Shown piece after piece: positions 55,140-63,635 of a stretch of DNA of 64,000 bases (position 1 is its first letter; the number at the start of each line of letters is the position of its first letter). A program made the position numbers and the translations under genes. Below the pieces are notes generated by a model. It had not been told where the DNA came from. It ran no database searches and saw only the letters and a program-made list of their open reading frames with translations. The stretch is from DASSSQ01 sp963839285. Lineage in GTDB: Bacteria > Actinomycetota > Thermoleophilia > Gaiellales > Gaiellaceae. The DNA is taken from contig CAWIUN010000022.1 of NCBI GenBank assembly GCA_963839285.1, forward strand, positions 1-64,000, written 5' to 3'.

Positions 55140-56083
55140 ACGGCGACGGCCCCGGAGAGCCCGCGCGGGCGCACGAGCAGGACGATCCCGAGCAGGAGCA
55201 CGACCGAGAGGTCGCCGAGGCCGGACGAGGCGTAGTAGTTGGCGTACTGCTGCACGAGCCCGACGACGACGGCCGAGATCGCGGTGCCCGAGAGCGAGCC
55301 GAGGCCGCCGATGACGACGACGATGAAGGCGAAGATCAGCAGGCTGGTGCCGCGGGCCGGGTCGACGGTGCCGAAGTAGACGGTCGAGAGCACGCCGGCG
55401 AGGGCGGCCGCGATCCCGCCGAGCGCGAAGACGAGCGTGAAGGCGCGGCGGACGTCGATGCCGAGCGCGGTCACCATCGCGCGGTTCTCGACGCCGGCGC
55501 GGATGATCAGGCCGTAGCGCGTCCGGCGCAGGAAGAGCTCGAGCGAGACGAGCACGACCGCCGCGGCGCCGATCTCGACCCAGCGGTCGTTCGGGATCGA
55601 CGCGCCGAAGACGTGCGTGACCTGCTGCGTCCACTCGGGCACCGGCACGACGCGGGCGTCGTTGCCCCAGATCGCCTGCACGAGCGCGGTGACGGCGAGG
55701 CCGAGCCCGACGGTCACGAGCACCTGCTCGATGTGGCGCTTGTAGAGGGGCCGGATCAGCACCAGCTCGACGAGCGCCGCGACGAGCGCCCCGACCGCGA
55801 GCCCCACGAGCGAGGCGAGCAGGAACCGGAGCAGGGTCGAGTCGATCCCGTCGAGCTCGACCGTCGTCCACCAGGTCGCGTAGGCGCCGACGGTCAGGAA
55901 GGCGCCGTGGGCGAAGTTGAGCACGCCCATCAGGCCGTAGATCAGCGAGAGGCCCGAGGCGATCAGGAAGTAGAGCGCGCCGAGGCCGAAGCCCGTGACG
56001 GTGAGCAGGAAGAAGGTGCTCATGCCGGACACGCCCTCCGTCGCGAGGGACGTCGACGACGCCACGAGGCGCGGAACGGTCAC
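55136..56083 (-). CDS. livH: Branched-chain amino acid-type ABC permease LivH
   Basis: This is a membrane permease of 315 residues. LIYGLMGVLNFAHGAFLTVG is the diagnostic LivH motif; ALGIDVRRAFTLVFALGGIA and VVIGGLGSLSGTAISAVVVG follow. GTG 56083 overlaps the livF stop and is preferred; ATG 56023 (MSTFFLLTVTGFGLGALYF) is also plausible because it removes a non-hydrophobic tail of 20 residues. Confidence 0.92.
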   Translation of the reverse strand: MTVPRLVASSTSLATEGVSGMSTFFLLTVTGFGLGALYFLIASGLSLIYGLMGVLNFAHGAFLTVGAYATWWTTVELDGIDSTLLRFLLASLVGLAVGALVAALVELVLIRPLYKRHIEQVLVTVGLGLAVTALVQAIWGNDARVVPVPEWTQQVTHVFGASIPNDRWVEIGAAAVVLVSLELFLRRTRYGLIIRAGVENRAMVTALGIDVRRAFTLVFALGGIAAALAGVLSTVYFGTVDPARGTSLLIFAFIVVVIGGLGSLSGTAISAVVVGLVQQYANYYASSGLGDLSVVLLLGIVLLVRPRGLSGAVAV

Positions 56084-56784
56084 GCGACCCCCAGCAGCTT
56101 GTGGACGAGCGTGCGGTCGGCGAGGAACGCCTCCGCGGGGCCCGCGTGGACGACGCGGCCCTGGTCGAGGACGACGACGTGCTCGGCGAGCCGCCGGACG
56201 ACGCCGAGGTTCTGCTCGACGAGCAGCACCGTCGTGTGCTCGCGGATCCGCTCGAGCGCCTTCGCGACCTCGCCGACGAGGAGCGGCGACAGGCCCTTCG
56301 TCGGCTCGTCGACGAGCAGCAGGCGGTTGTCGTTCAGGAGCGCCCGGCCGAGGGTCAGCATCTGCTGCTGGCCGCCGGAGAGCGTCCCGGCCCGCTGGCC
56401 GGCCCGCTCGCGCAGCTCGGGGAAGAGGTCGTGGACGAGGTCGTAGCGCGGGTCGGCGCTGCGCTCGGCCAGGCGCAGGTTCTCGCCGACGGTGAGCCCG
56501 GCGAAGATCTCGCGGTCCTCGGGCACGTAGCCGATCCCGCGCCGGATCACCTTGTGCGTCGGCAGCGAGCCGATCCCGTCCCCGGCGAACTCGACGCCGC
56601 CCGCGCGCGAGACGAGGCCGACGAGCGAGCGGAGCGTCGTCGTCTTGCCGACGCCGTTCCGGCCGAGCAGCGCCGTGACGGCGCCCTCGGGGACGTCGAA
56701 GGAGATGCCGTGGAGGACGTGCGCCTGTCCGAGGTGGACGTGGAGGTCGCGGACGGCGAGGAGCGGCGCGGCGGCGGCCGTCAC
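56080..56784 (-). CDS. livF: Branched-chain amino acid-type ABC ATPase LivF
   Basis: This is an ATPase subunit of 234 residues. Walker A GRNGVGKTTTL near residue 37, YVPEDREIFAGLTVGENLRL (typical LivF), signature TLSGGQQQMLTLGRAL, Walker B LLLVDEPTKGLSP and H-loop LLVEQNLGVV. GTG 56784 overlaps the livG stop; the stop overlaps the livH start. Confidence 0.93.
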   Translation of the reverse strand: MTAAAAPLLAVRDLHVHLGQAHVLHGISFDVPEGAVTALLGRNGVGKTTTLRSLVGLVSRAGGVEFAGDGIGSLPTHKVIRRGIGYVPEDREIFAGLTVGENLRLAERSADPRYDLVHDLFPELRERAGQRAGTLSGGQQQMLTLGRALLNDNRLLLVDEPTKGLSPLLVGEVAKALERIREHTTVLLVEQNLGVVRRLAEHVVVLDQGRVVHAGPAEAFLADRTLVHKLLGVA

Positions 56785-57533
56785 AGCGGCTCTCCGAGGT
56801 AGGCCTCCTGCACGGTGCTGTTCGCCATCACGGCCTCGGGCGTGTCGCAGGCGAGCAGCGACCCGTGGTGCATGACCGCGATCCGCTCGGCGAGCCCGGT
56901 CACGACCTCCATGTGGTGCTCGACCATCAGCACCGTCCGCCCCTCCTCCCGGTGCACCGAGCCGATCAGCTCGACGAGGCCGTCGACCTCCTCTGCCGAG
57001 ACGCCGGCCATCGGCTCGTCGAGCAGCAGCACCGGCTTGTCGGCCGCGAGCAGCATCGCCAGCTCGAGCTTGCGCTTGTCGCCGTGCGAGAGCGAGCCGG
57101 CAGGCGTCCAGGCGCGGTCGGCGAGCCCGACGCGGTCGAGGGCGGCGGCGGCGCGGTCGAGCGCCTCGCGGACGTGCCCCGCCCGCCGCCAGATCCGCAT
57201 CGTCCCGCCGAGCGAGGCCTCGGCCGCGAGCCGCACGTTCTCGTGGGCCGAGAGGAGCGGGAAGACCGACGAGACCTGGAAGGTGCGGCCGAGCCCGGCC
57301 TTCGTCCGCCGGTACGGCGGCTCGTGGGTGACGTCGCGCCCCGCCAGCTCGACGCGACCGCCCGTCGGCCGGATCAGGCCCGAGAGGAGGTTGAAGAGCG
57401 AGGTCTTGCCGGCTCCGTTCGGGCCGATGATCGCAAGGCACTCACCCGCGGGGACCTGCAGCGAGACGCCGGCGACGATCTGTGCGCCGCCGACGTCCCA
57501 GCTGAGGTCGTGCGTCGAGAGGATCGGGGCCAC
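56781..57533 (-). CDS. livG: Branched-chain amino acid-type ABC ATPase LivG
   Basis: This is an ATPase subunit of 250 residues. Walker A GPNGAGKTSLF near residue 37, GLGRTFQVSSVFPLLSAHEN (typical LivG), Walker B PVLLLDEPMAGVS and H-loop MVEHHMEVV. The signature is SLSHGDKRKLELAMLL, with LSHGD where most ABC proteins have LSGGQ; LSxGx(K/R)(K/R)LE is usual for LivG. GTG 57533 lies eight bases after livK. Confidence 0.94.
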   Translation of the reverse strand: MAPILSTHDLSWDVGGAQIVAGVSLQVPAGECLAIIGPNGAGKTSLFNLLSGLIRPTGGRVELAGRDVTHEPPYRRTKAGLGRTFQVSSVFPLLSAHENVRLAAEASLGGTMRIWRRAGHVREALDRAAAALDRVGLADRAWTPAGSLSHGDKRKLELAMLLAADKPVLLLDEPMAGVSAEEVDGLVELIGSVHREEGRTVLMVEHHMEVVTGLAERIAVMHHGSLLACDTPEAVMANSTVQEAYLGEPL

Positions 57534-57540
57534 GCGGCCC

Positions 57541-58749
57541 TTAGCCCGGGAACGGCTTGGCCGGCGGAGCCGTCTTGTACGCGTTGACGGTTCCGAGCAC
57601 CTTCGGCGTCCAGCCGACCTTCGACTTCGCGTTCTTGACGAGCTGCACCTGGAACATCGGCTGCAGCATCGCGTGGTCCTGCGGTCGGATCGCCTGGTAG
57701 CCCTTCGGCGCCAGGAACCGCCAGCCCTCGAGCCCCGCGACCATCTTGTCGACGTCGTCGCCGCCCTTCTGGAGCGCGCGGACGATCATCTGACCGGCGA
57801 CGAACCCGTCCGGCGTGAACAGGTCGGGCACCTGGTTGCGCTTGCGCAGCGCCTTGACGAGGAAGGTGTTGACCTTGTTGTTCGGCGCCGTGTAGACGTA
57901 GTGCGAGAGGAACTGGATCTTCGCGCCGACGTCGCCGAACGTCTGCCAGGTCGCCCGCTCGGCGAGGCCGGTGACGACCTTCGTGCCGGCGAACGCGTTC
58001 TGCTGGTCGAGCGCCTTCCACATCGCCCCGGCGGTCGTGCCGGCCCAGGCGACGAAGAGCAGGTCGGGGTTCGCGTTCTTCGCCTGCTGCGCGAACGGCG
58101 TGAAGTCGGTCGCGGTCAGCGGCACGAGGACGCTCGAGACCGAGTGGCCCTTGCCGCCGAGGATCGCCTTGACCGCGGCGACGTTGCCGGCGCCGAACGC
58201 CGAGTCCTGGGCGAAGACGACGATCTTCCGGTTGGAGCCGCTCAGGAACGAGTCCGCCGTCAGCGTGTCCTGCCAGGTCTGGCGGCCGGAGCGGAAGGTG
58301 TACTTGTTCAGGCCCGTGATCGCGTCGCTCGCGGCCGGGCCGGAGATGTACAGCACCCGGTTCTGGTCGGCGAGCGGGGCGAGCTGCAGGGCGACGCCGG
58401 ACGAGACGGTGCCGCCGATGATCTTGATGCCCTTGCCGATCATGTCCTTGGCCGCCGACACGGCCTTCGCCGGGTCGGTGCCGTCGTCCGCGATCGTGAG
58501 GTCGATCTTCTTGCCGTTGACCTTGCCGGTCCCGTGCGTCGCGTAGGCGAGGCCGAGCCGCAGGCCCTCGATGTACTCGGCCCCGTAGGCCGAGAGCAGG
58601 CCGGTCTTCGAGTAGACGATGCCGACCTTGTAGGTGCTGGCCTCGGCTTTCGAGCCGCGCAGCGAGCCGGCGGTGCCGGCGGCCGTGGTGACGAGAAGGG
58701 CGAGCGCGCTGAGCGCGACGACCAACCTCAAGAAACGGCGGTGACGCAT
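57541..58749 (-). CDS. livK: Periplasmic binding protein LivK-like
   Basis: This is the substrate-binding protein of the HAAT transporter, 402 residues. A signal peptide covers residues 1-31 (RRFLRLVVALSALALLVTTA). The Leu/Ile/Val-binding fold follows: YKVGIVYSKTGLLSAYGAEY, GGTVSSGVALQLAPLADQNR, VVFAQDSAFGAGNVAAVKAI, FVAWAGTTAGAMWKALDQQN. No lipobox Cys is seen. ATG 58749 follows GGGAGG; an in-frame GTG 58830 is rejected because it lies in the promoter. The ligand may be a short-chain or aromatic acid given the downstream ligase and hydrolase (inference). Confidence 0.92.
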   Translation of the reverse strand: MRHRRFLRLVVALSALALLVTTAAGTAGSLRGSKAEASTYKVGIVYSKTGLLSAYGAEYIEGLRLGLAYATHGTGKVNGKKIDLTIADDGTDPAKAVSAAKDMIGKGIKIIGGTVSSGVALQLAPLADQNRVLYISGPAASDAITGLNKYTFRSGRQTWQDTLTADSFLSGSNRKIVVFAQDSAFGAGNVAAVKAILGGKGHSVSSVLVPLTATDFTPFAQQAKNANPDLLFVAWAGTTAGAMWKALDQQNAFAGTKVVTGLAERATWQTFGDVGAKIQFLSHYVYTAPNNKVNTFLVKALRKRNQVPDLFTPDGFVAGQMIVRALQKGGDDVDKMVAGLEGWRFLAPKGYQAIRPQDHAMLQPMFQVQLVKNAKSKVGWTPKVLGTVNAYKTAPPAKPFPG

Positions 58750-58777
58750 CCGATCCTCCCGACGAGTGGAAAAACAT

Positions 58778-58830
58778 GAGACCCGATTCAGGTCTCGTGC
58801 TTTATCCCGCGGATCGCCCCCGCTTGTCAA
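58778..58830 (-). promoter_or_regulatory. Promoter and operator of the livK operon
   Basis: On the minus strand TTGACA (58825-58830), an 18-base spacer and GATAAA (58801-58806) form a good promoter. Just downstream is the dyad GAGACC-TGAATCG-GGTCTC (58778-58796), positioned over the transcription start. The operon's own TetR protein is the natural candidate to bind it. Confidence 0.7.
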
Positions 58831-58840
58831 GTGGGCCGGG

Positions 58841-60535
58841 CTAGCGGCCGACCGCGTAGCCCTGCATCCCGCGCGGGTTGGCGGCGGCCTTGAGGAGGCC
58901 CCCGCGCTCGCGCGCCGCCGCGCTGACGCGGCCGAGCGACCAGTCCTCGGTCACCCGCACGTCGTGCCCGCGCTCGCGCAGGCCGCGCAGCGTCTCCTCG
59001 CCGATCCTGCCCTCGACCTCGACCACGTTCGGCTCGGCCTCGCGCGGATAGAACGAGCTCGGGAAGTGGTTCGAGTGGAACTCGGGCGCGTCGATCGCCG
59101 CCTGCAGGTCGAGCCCGAAGACGACGTGGTTGAGGAAGAACTGCAGCGTCCACTGGTCCTGCTGGTCGCCGCCGGGGGTGCCGAACGCCATGTACGGCTC
59201 GCCGCCGCGGAGGGCGAGCGACGGCGTCAGCGTCGTCCGCGGGCGCTTGCCCGGCGCGAGCGCGTTCGGGTGCTCGGGGTCGAGCCAGAACATCTGCGCA
59301 CGCGTCCCGAGCGGGAAGCCGAGCCCCGGCACGACCGGCGACGACTGCAGCCAGCCGCCGCTCGGCGTCGCGGAGAAGACGTTGCCGTGGCGGTCGACGA
59401 CGTCGAGGTGGACGGTGTCGCCGCGGGTCGGCTCACCGGCGCCCGCGAGGTCCGCCGCCCCGGCGACCTGCGGCGGCAGGCGTCCGCCCGGGCCGGGCCG
59501 CAGCTCGGTCGAGGCCGCGTCGGCGACGAGGCGGCGGCGCTCGTCGGCGTAGTCCGCCGAGAGCAGCCGCTCGATCGGGACGTCGGCGAACGCCGGGTCG
59601 CCGTAGAAGGCCTCGCGGTCGGCGAAGGCGAGCTTCGCGCACTCGATCACCGTGTGGACGAACTCGGCCGAGCCCCGCCCCATCGCCTCGAGGTCGAAGC
59701 CGTCGAGCAGGGCCAGTTGCTGCAGGAAGACGGGCGCCTGGCTCCACGGGCCGGCCTTGCAGACGGTCGTGCCGCGGAAGTCGAGCGTCAGCGGCTGCTC
59801 GAGCGTCGCGCTCCAGCCGGCCATGTCGCCGCCGGTGAGGACGCCGCCGTTCTCGGCGCTGAAGCGGTCGAGGGCCTCGGCGACGAAGCCGCGGTACCAG
59901 ACGTCGCGGGCGCGCTCGATCTCGTCCTCGCGGGAGCCGCCGCGGGAGGCCTCCAGCACCCGCCGGTACGTGGCCGCCAGCTCGGGATTGCGGAAGCGCT
60001 CGCCCGGCCGCGGCGCCGGCAGGTAGAGCGCGGCCGACGCGGGCCACTCGCGCAGCTGCTCCTCGACCAGGCCGATCGTGCGGGCGATGCCGGGGACGGC
60101 CGGGTAGCCGTCCTCGGCGTAGCCGATCGCGAAGGCGAGCACGTCGGCGAGCCGCCAGGTGCCGAAGTCGCGCAGGAGCAGCATCCAGCCGTCGAAGGCG
60201 CCGGGGATGCAGGCGGCGAGCAGCCCCGTCCCGGGAACGAGGTCGAGGCCGAGGCCGCGGTAGTGCTCGATCGTCGCGCCGGCCGGCGCGGGACCCTGCG
60301 CGCAGAGGACGAGCGGCTCGCCGCGGTCGGCGCTCCAGAAGACGGCGGGCAGGTCGCCGCCGGGCCCGTTCAGGTGCGGCTCCACCACCTGCAGGGTCAG
60401 GCCCGTGGCGACGGCGGCGTCGAAGGCGTTGCCGCCGCGCTCGAGCACGGCCATCCCCGCCGCCGAGGCCAGCCAGTGCGTCGAGGCGACCATCCCGAAG
60501 GTGCCGCGGAGCTCGGGGCGCGTCGTGAAGCTCAT
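58841..60535 (-). CDS. ggt: Gamma-glutamyltransferase
   Basis: This cleaves or transfers gamma-glutamyl groups of glutathione-like peptides; 564 residues. THWLASAAGMAVLERGGNAF is the N-terminal motif and NGPGGDLPAVFWS the oxyanion region. The autoprocessing Thr nucleophile lies in TRGDTVHLDVVDRHGNVFSA (about residue 373). Further motifs are SPVVPGLGFPLGTRAQMFWL and AFGTPGGDQQDQWTLQFFLN. No signal peptide is visible, so it may act in the cytoplasm. ATG 60535 overlaps the transporter ATPase stop. The link to a peptide importer suggests use of imported gamma-glutamyl peptides. Confidence 0.92.
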   Translation of the reverse strand: MSFTTRPELRGTFGMVASTHWLASAAGMAVLERGGNAFDAAVATGLTLQVVEPHLNGPGGDLPAVFWSADRGEPLVLCAQGPAPAGATIEHYRGLGLDLVPGTGLLAACIPGAFDGWMLLLRDFGTWRLADVLAFAIGYAEDGYPAVPGIARTIGLVEEQLREWPASAALYLPAPRPGERFRNPELAATYRRVLEASRGGSREDEIERARDVWYRGFVAEALDRFSAENGGVLTGGDMAGWSATLEQPLTLDFRGTTVCKAGPWSQAPVFLQQLALLDGFDLEAMGRGSAEFVHTVIECAKLAFADREAFYGDPAFADVPIERLLSADYADERRRLVADAASTELRPGPGGRLPPQVAGAADLAGAGEPTRGDTVHLDVVDRHGNVFSATPSGGWLQSSPVVPGLGFPLGTRAQMFWLDPEHPNALAPGKRPRTTLTPSLALRGGEPYMAFGTPGGDQQDQWTLQFFLNHVVFGLDLQAAIDAPEFHSNHFPSSFYPREAEPNVVEVEGRIGEETLRGLRERGHDVRVTEDWSLGRVSAAARERGGLLKAAANPRGMQGYAVGR

Positions 60536-61587
60536 GCGGCTCGGTCCTGCACGATCCGCGGCGCGTCTCCGCCCGGGCCGACGAGGTGGCAGGCGACCTC
60601 GTGACTCCCGAACCGGCGCAGGGGCGGCACCTCGTCGGCGCAGCGCGGCTGGGCGATCGGGCAGCGCGTCCGGAAGGCGCAGCCGGAGGGCGGCGCGAGC
60701 GGGCTCGGGACGTCGCCCGCGAGCACGATCCGGCGACGCGAGCGCTGGAGCTTCGGGTCGGGGACGACGGCGGCCGACAGGAGCGCCTGCGTGTAGGGGT
60801 GCTTCGGCGCCGCGAAGAGCTCCGCGCGCGGCGCCAGCTCGACGATCCGCCCGAGGTACATGACCGCGACGCGGTCGCAGAGGAACTCGACCGTCGAGAG
60901 GTCGTGCGTGATGAAGAGGCACGAGAAGCCCATGTCGCGCTGGAGGTCGCGGAGCAGGTTGAGGATCGACGCCTGCACGGACACGTCCAGCGCGGACACG
61001 GGCTCGTCGGCGACGAGCACCTTCGGCTCGACGGAGAGCGCGCGCGCGAGCCCGACCCGCTGACGCTGGCCGCCCGAGAGCTCGTGCGGGTAGCGAAACC
61101 GGAGCTCGGGCCGGAGGCCGCAGCGGTCGAAGAGCTGGGCGACCCGCCTGTCGAGCTCGCGGCCGCGCGCGATCCCGTGCAGGCGCAGCGGCTCGCCGAC
61201 GATCTGGCCGGACGTGAGGCGCGGGTTGAGCGACGAGTACGGGTCCTGGAAGACCATGTGCAGCTGCCGCCGGTACGGCCGCAGCGCCCGCCGCGAGAGG
61301 TGGGTGATGTCGGTGCCGAGGAGCCTGACGCTGCCTGCCGTCGGGTCGGTCAGCCGCAGCACGCAGTTGGCGACGGTCGACTTGCCGCTGCCGGACTCGC
61401 CCACGAGACCGAGCAGCTCGCCGGGGGCGATCGAGAAGGAGACGCCCTCGACCGCGTGCACGACCGACCCGCCCCGCGTGCCGAGCATCCGGCCGCCGGC
61501 GACGAAGCGCTTGACGAGCCCTTCGACCTCGAGCGCGGGCGCGCCGGCGGGCGAGGCTCCGGCGGCCGCGGCAGCAGGCACGGTCAC
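60532..61587 (-). CDS. dppF: Oligopeptide/dipeptide ABC ATPase DppF/OppF
   Basis: This is the second ATPase of a peptide importer, 351 residues. GESGSGKSTVANCVLRLTDP (Walker A); MVFQDPYSSLNPRLTSGQIV (Q-loop); HELSGGQRQRVGLARAL; VLVADEPVSALDVSVQASIL; LFITHDLSTVEFLCDRVAVM; C-terminal oligopeptide signature GCAFRTRCPIAQPRC. GTG 61587 is chosen by homology and a GGGG-rich ribosome site. The frame is open to ATG 61758, which overlaps the dppD stop; that would add 57 residues encoded by intergenic repeat B. Confidence 0.9.
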   Translation of the reverse strand: MTVPAAAAAGASPAGAPALEVEGLVKRFVAGGRMLGTRGGSVVHAVEGVSFSIAPGELLGLVGESGSGKSTVANCVLRLTDPTAGSVRLLGTDITHLSRRALRPYRRQLHMVFQDPYSSLNPRLTSGQIVGEPLRLHGIARGRELDRRVAQLFDRCGLRPELRFRYPHELSGGQRQRVGLARALSVEPKVLVADEPVSALDVSVQASILNLLRDLQRDMGFSCLFITHDLSTVEFLCDRVAVMYLGRIVELAPRAELFAAPKHPYTQALLSAAVVPDPKLQRSRRRIVLAGDVPSPLAPPSGCAFRTRCPIAQPRCADEVPPLRRFGSHEVACHLVGPGGDAPRIVQDRAA

Positions 61588-61652
61588 GCTCGCCCCTTCG
61601 CCCGCGGCGAGCCCGCGGCCATGTCTTTTCCGGACGGGGCTCGACCCAGTTC

Positions 61653-61754
61653 CCCCACCCAGGGTGGGGAACAACCCGCCTCCCTCGCGGTCGACGATAC
61701 CCGAGGAGACGTCACGCGTCTGTGCCGGAAGCGTGCCGATTTCGTGACGTTCGC
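61653..61754. repeat. Intergenic repeat, copy B
   Basis: It starts with the dyad CCCCACCCAGGGTGGGG (61653-61669), then ACCCGCCTCCCTCGCGG and TCGACGATACC. Sixty-nine bases after the dyad start it has three 11-base units GTGCCGGAAGC, GTGCCGATTTC and GTGACGTTCGC (61722-61754). The repeat abuts the stop codon of dppD exactly and fills the gap before dppF. Confidence 0.7.
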
Positions 61755-62741
61755 TCATGCGACCGCCGCCTCCCGGCCCGGACGGATGCAGGCGACCGCA
61801 TGGCCCGGGCGCACCGTCGAGAGCCGCGGCTCCCCGGAGACGCAGAGCCCGTCGGCGCGCGGGCAGCGCGGCGCGAAGATGCACGCCTCCGGCAGCACCG
61901 AGAGCGTGGGAACCCGCCCGCCTATCTCCTGCAGGCGGCCGCTGCCGCCGACGCCGCCGGGCCGCGGGATCGCGCCCAGGAGCCCGATCGTGTACGGGTG
62001 CTGCGGCGCGGCGAAGAGCTCCTCGGCCGACGCCTCCTCGGCCTTGCGGCCGGCGTACATGACGAGCACCCGATCGGCGATGTCGGCGACGACGCCGAGG
62101 TTGTGCGTGATCAGGACGATCGCGGTGCCGAGCCGCTCGCGCAGCTCCCGGAGCAGGTCGAGGATCCCGGCCTGGATCGTCACGTCGAGCGCAGTCGTCG
62201 GCTCGTCCGCGATCAGGATCTTCGGATCGCACGCGAGCGCCATCGCGATCATCACCCGCTGGCGCATGCCGCCGGAGAGCTGGTGCGGGTACTCGTCGAC
62301 GCGGCGGCCCGGCGCCGGGATGTGGACGAGGTCGAGCAGCTCGATCGCACGGTCGCGCGCCTCCCGGCGGGAGACGTCGAGGTGGCGGCGCAGCACCTCC
62401 GAGATCTGCTTCCCCACCGTGAAGACCGGGTTGAGCGAGGTCATCGGCTCCTGGAACACGAACGAGATCTCGCGGCCGCGGATCCTGCGCAGCTGCGACG
62501 GCGGCGCGGTGAGGAGATCGCGGCCCTGGAAGAGCGCCTGGCCGGTGACGACGGCGGTCGGCGGCAGCAGCCGCAGCAGCGCCATCGAGGAGACGCTCTT
62601 GCCGCAGCCCGACTCGCCGACGATGCCGAGCACCTCGCCCGGCTCGAGCGACCAGGAGAGCCGGTCGACGGCGTGGATCGTCCCCTCGTCCGTCCGGAAG
62701 CTCACCGAGAGGTCGCGCAGCTCGAGCAGGGGCCCGTTCAT
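61755..62741 (-). CDS. dppD: Oligopeptide/dipeptide ABC ATPase DppD/OppD
   Basis: This is the first ATPase of the peptide importer, 328 residues. GESGCGKSVSSMALLRLLPP (Walker A); FVFQEPMTSLNPVFTVGKQI; HQLSGGMRQRVMIAMALACD; ILIADEPTTALDVTIQAGIL; IVLITHNLGVVADIADRVLV; C-terminal CIFAPRCPRADGLC. ATG 62741 overlaps the dppC stop (ATGA). Confidence 0.94.
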   Translation of the reverse strand: MNGPLLELRDLSVSFRTDEGTIHAVDRLSWSLEPGEVLGIVGESGCGKSVSSMALLRLLPPTAVVTGQALFQGRDLLTAPPSQLRRIRGREISFVFQEPMTSLNPVFTVGKQISEVLRRHLDVSRREARDRAIELLDLVHIPAPGRRVDEYPHQLSGGMRQRVMIAMALACDPKILIADEPTTALDVTIQAGILDLLRELRERLGTAIVLITHNLGVVADIADRVLVMYAGRKAEEASAEELFAAPQHPYTIGLLGAIPRPGGVGGSGRLQEIGGRVPTLSVLPEACIFAPRCPRADGLCVSGEPRLSTVRPGHAVACIRPGREAAVA

Positions 62742-63635
62742 CGCTGCGTCCTCGGGTCGAGCGCGTCGCGGAGGCCGTCGCCGAGCAGGTTGAAGGAGAG
62801 CGAGCAGAGGAAGATCGCGAGGCCCGGGAAGACGGCGAGCCGCGGCGCCTGGCTCAGGTACGACTGGGCGTCGGCCAGCATCACGCCCCAGGACGGCGTC
62901 GGCGGCTGCACCCCCAGGCCGAGGAACGAGAGCGTCGCCTCGCCGATGATCGCGGCCGGGATCGTCACCGTCGCCTGCACGAGCAGCGTGCTCATCATGT
63001 TCGGGACGATGTGGCGGCCGACGACGACGGCGTCCGAGGCGCCGTTGGCGATCGCCGCGCGCACGTAGTCCTCCTCGCGCAGGGAGAGCGCCTCGCCGCG
63101 CGCGATCCGGATCAGCGCCGGCGCCGCGCCGATGCCGAGCGCCAGCGTGGCGTTGAGGAGCGACGGGCCCAGGATCGCGGCGAGCCCGACCGCGAGGATC
63201 AGGAACGGGAACGCGAGCAGCACGTCCGTCAGGCGCGAGATCACGTGGTCGACCCAGCCGCGGTAGTAGCCGGCGACGAGGCCGATCGGGACGGCGATCG
63301 CGATCGCGAGCAGGGTCGCGAGCACGCCCGCCTGGATCGAGGCGCGCGCGCCCCAGATGATCCGGGAGAGCGTGTCGCGGCCGAGCGAGTCCGTCCCGAG
63401 CAGATGGCTCGCGCGACGGCTTCGCGAGCACTGCGGTGAAGTCGGTCGCGTCCTCCGCGTACGGCGCGATCCACGGCGCGAGGACGGCCGTCAGGACGAA
63501 GGCGACGGCGACGAGCAGGCCGGCGACGGCGAGCGGCCGCCGCAGGAAGCGGCGCACGAGCAGCCGCCGCCGGCGCGCCCGCGGCGACAGCGTCGGGAGC
63601 CTGCTCGAGCGCGAGCTCCGCTCGACGAAGCTCAT
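62738..63635 (-). CDS. dppC: Peptide ABC permease DppC/OppC, frameshifted
   Basis: This is a membrane permease of about 299 residues. The N-terminal cytoplasmic tail and helix (RRPLAVAGLLVAVAFVLTAV) are read from ATG 63635. After one extra base near 63410 comes LLGTDSLGRDTLSRIIWGAR, the OppC signature, then LTDVLLAFPFLILAVGLAAI, the EAA loop region EDYVRAAIANGASDAVVVGR, and GEATLSFLGLGVQPPTPSWG. As given, the N-terminal part is in the same frame as dppB without a stop between. Confidence 0.9.
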
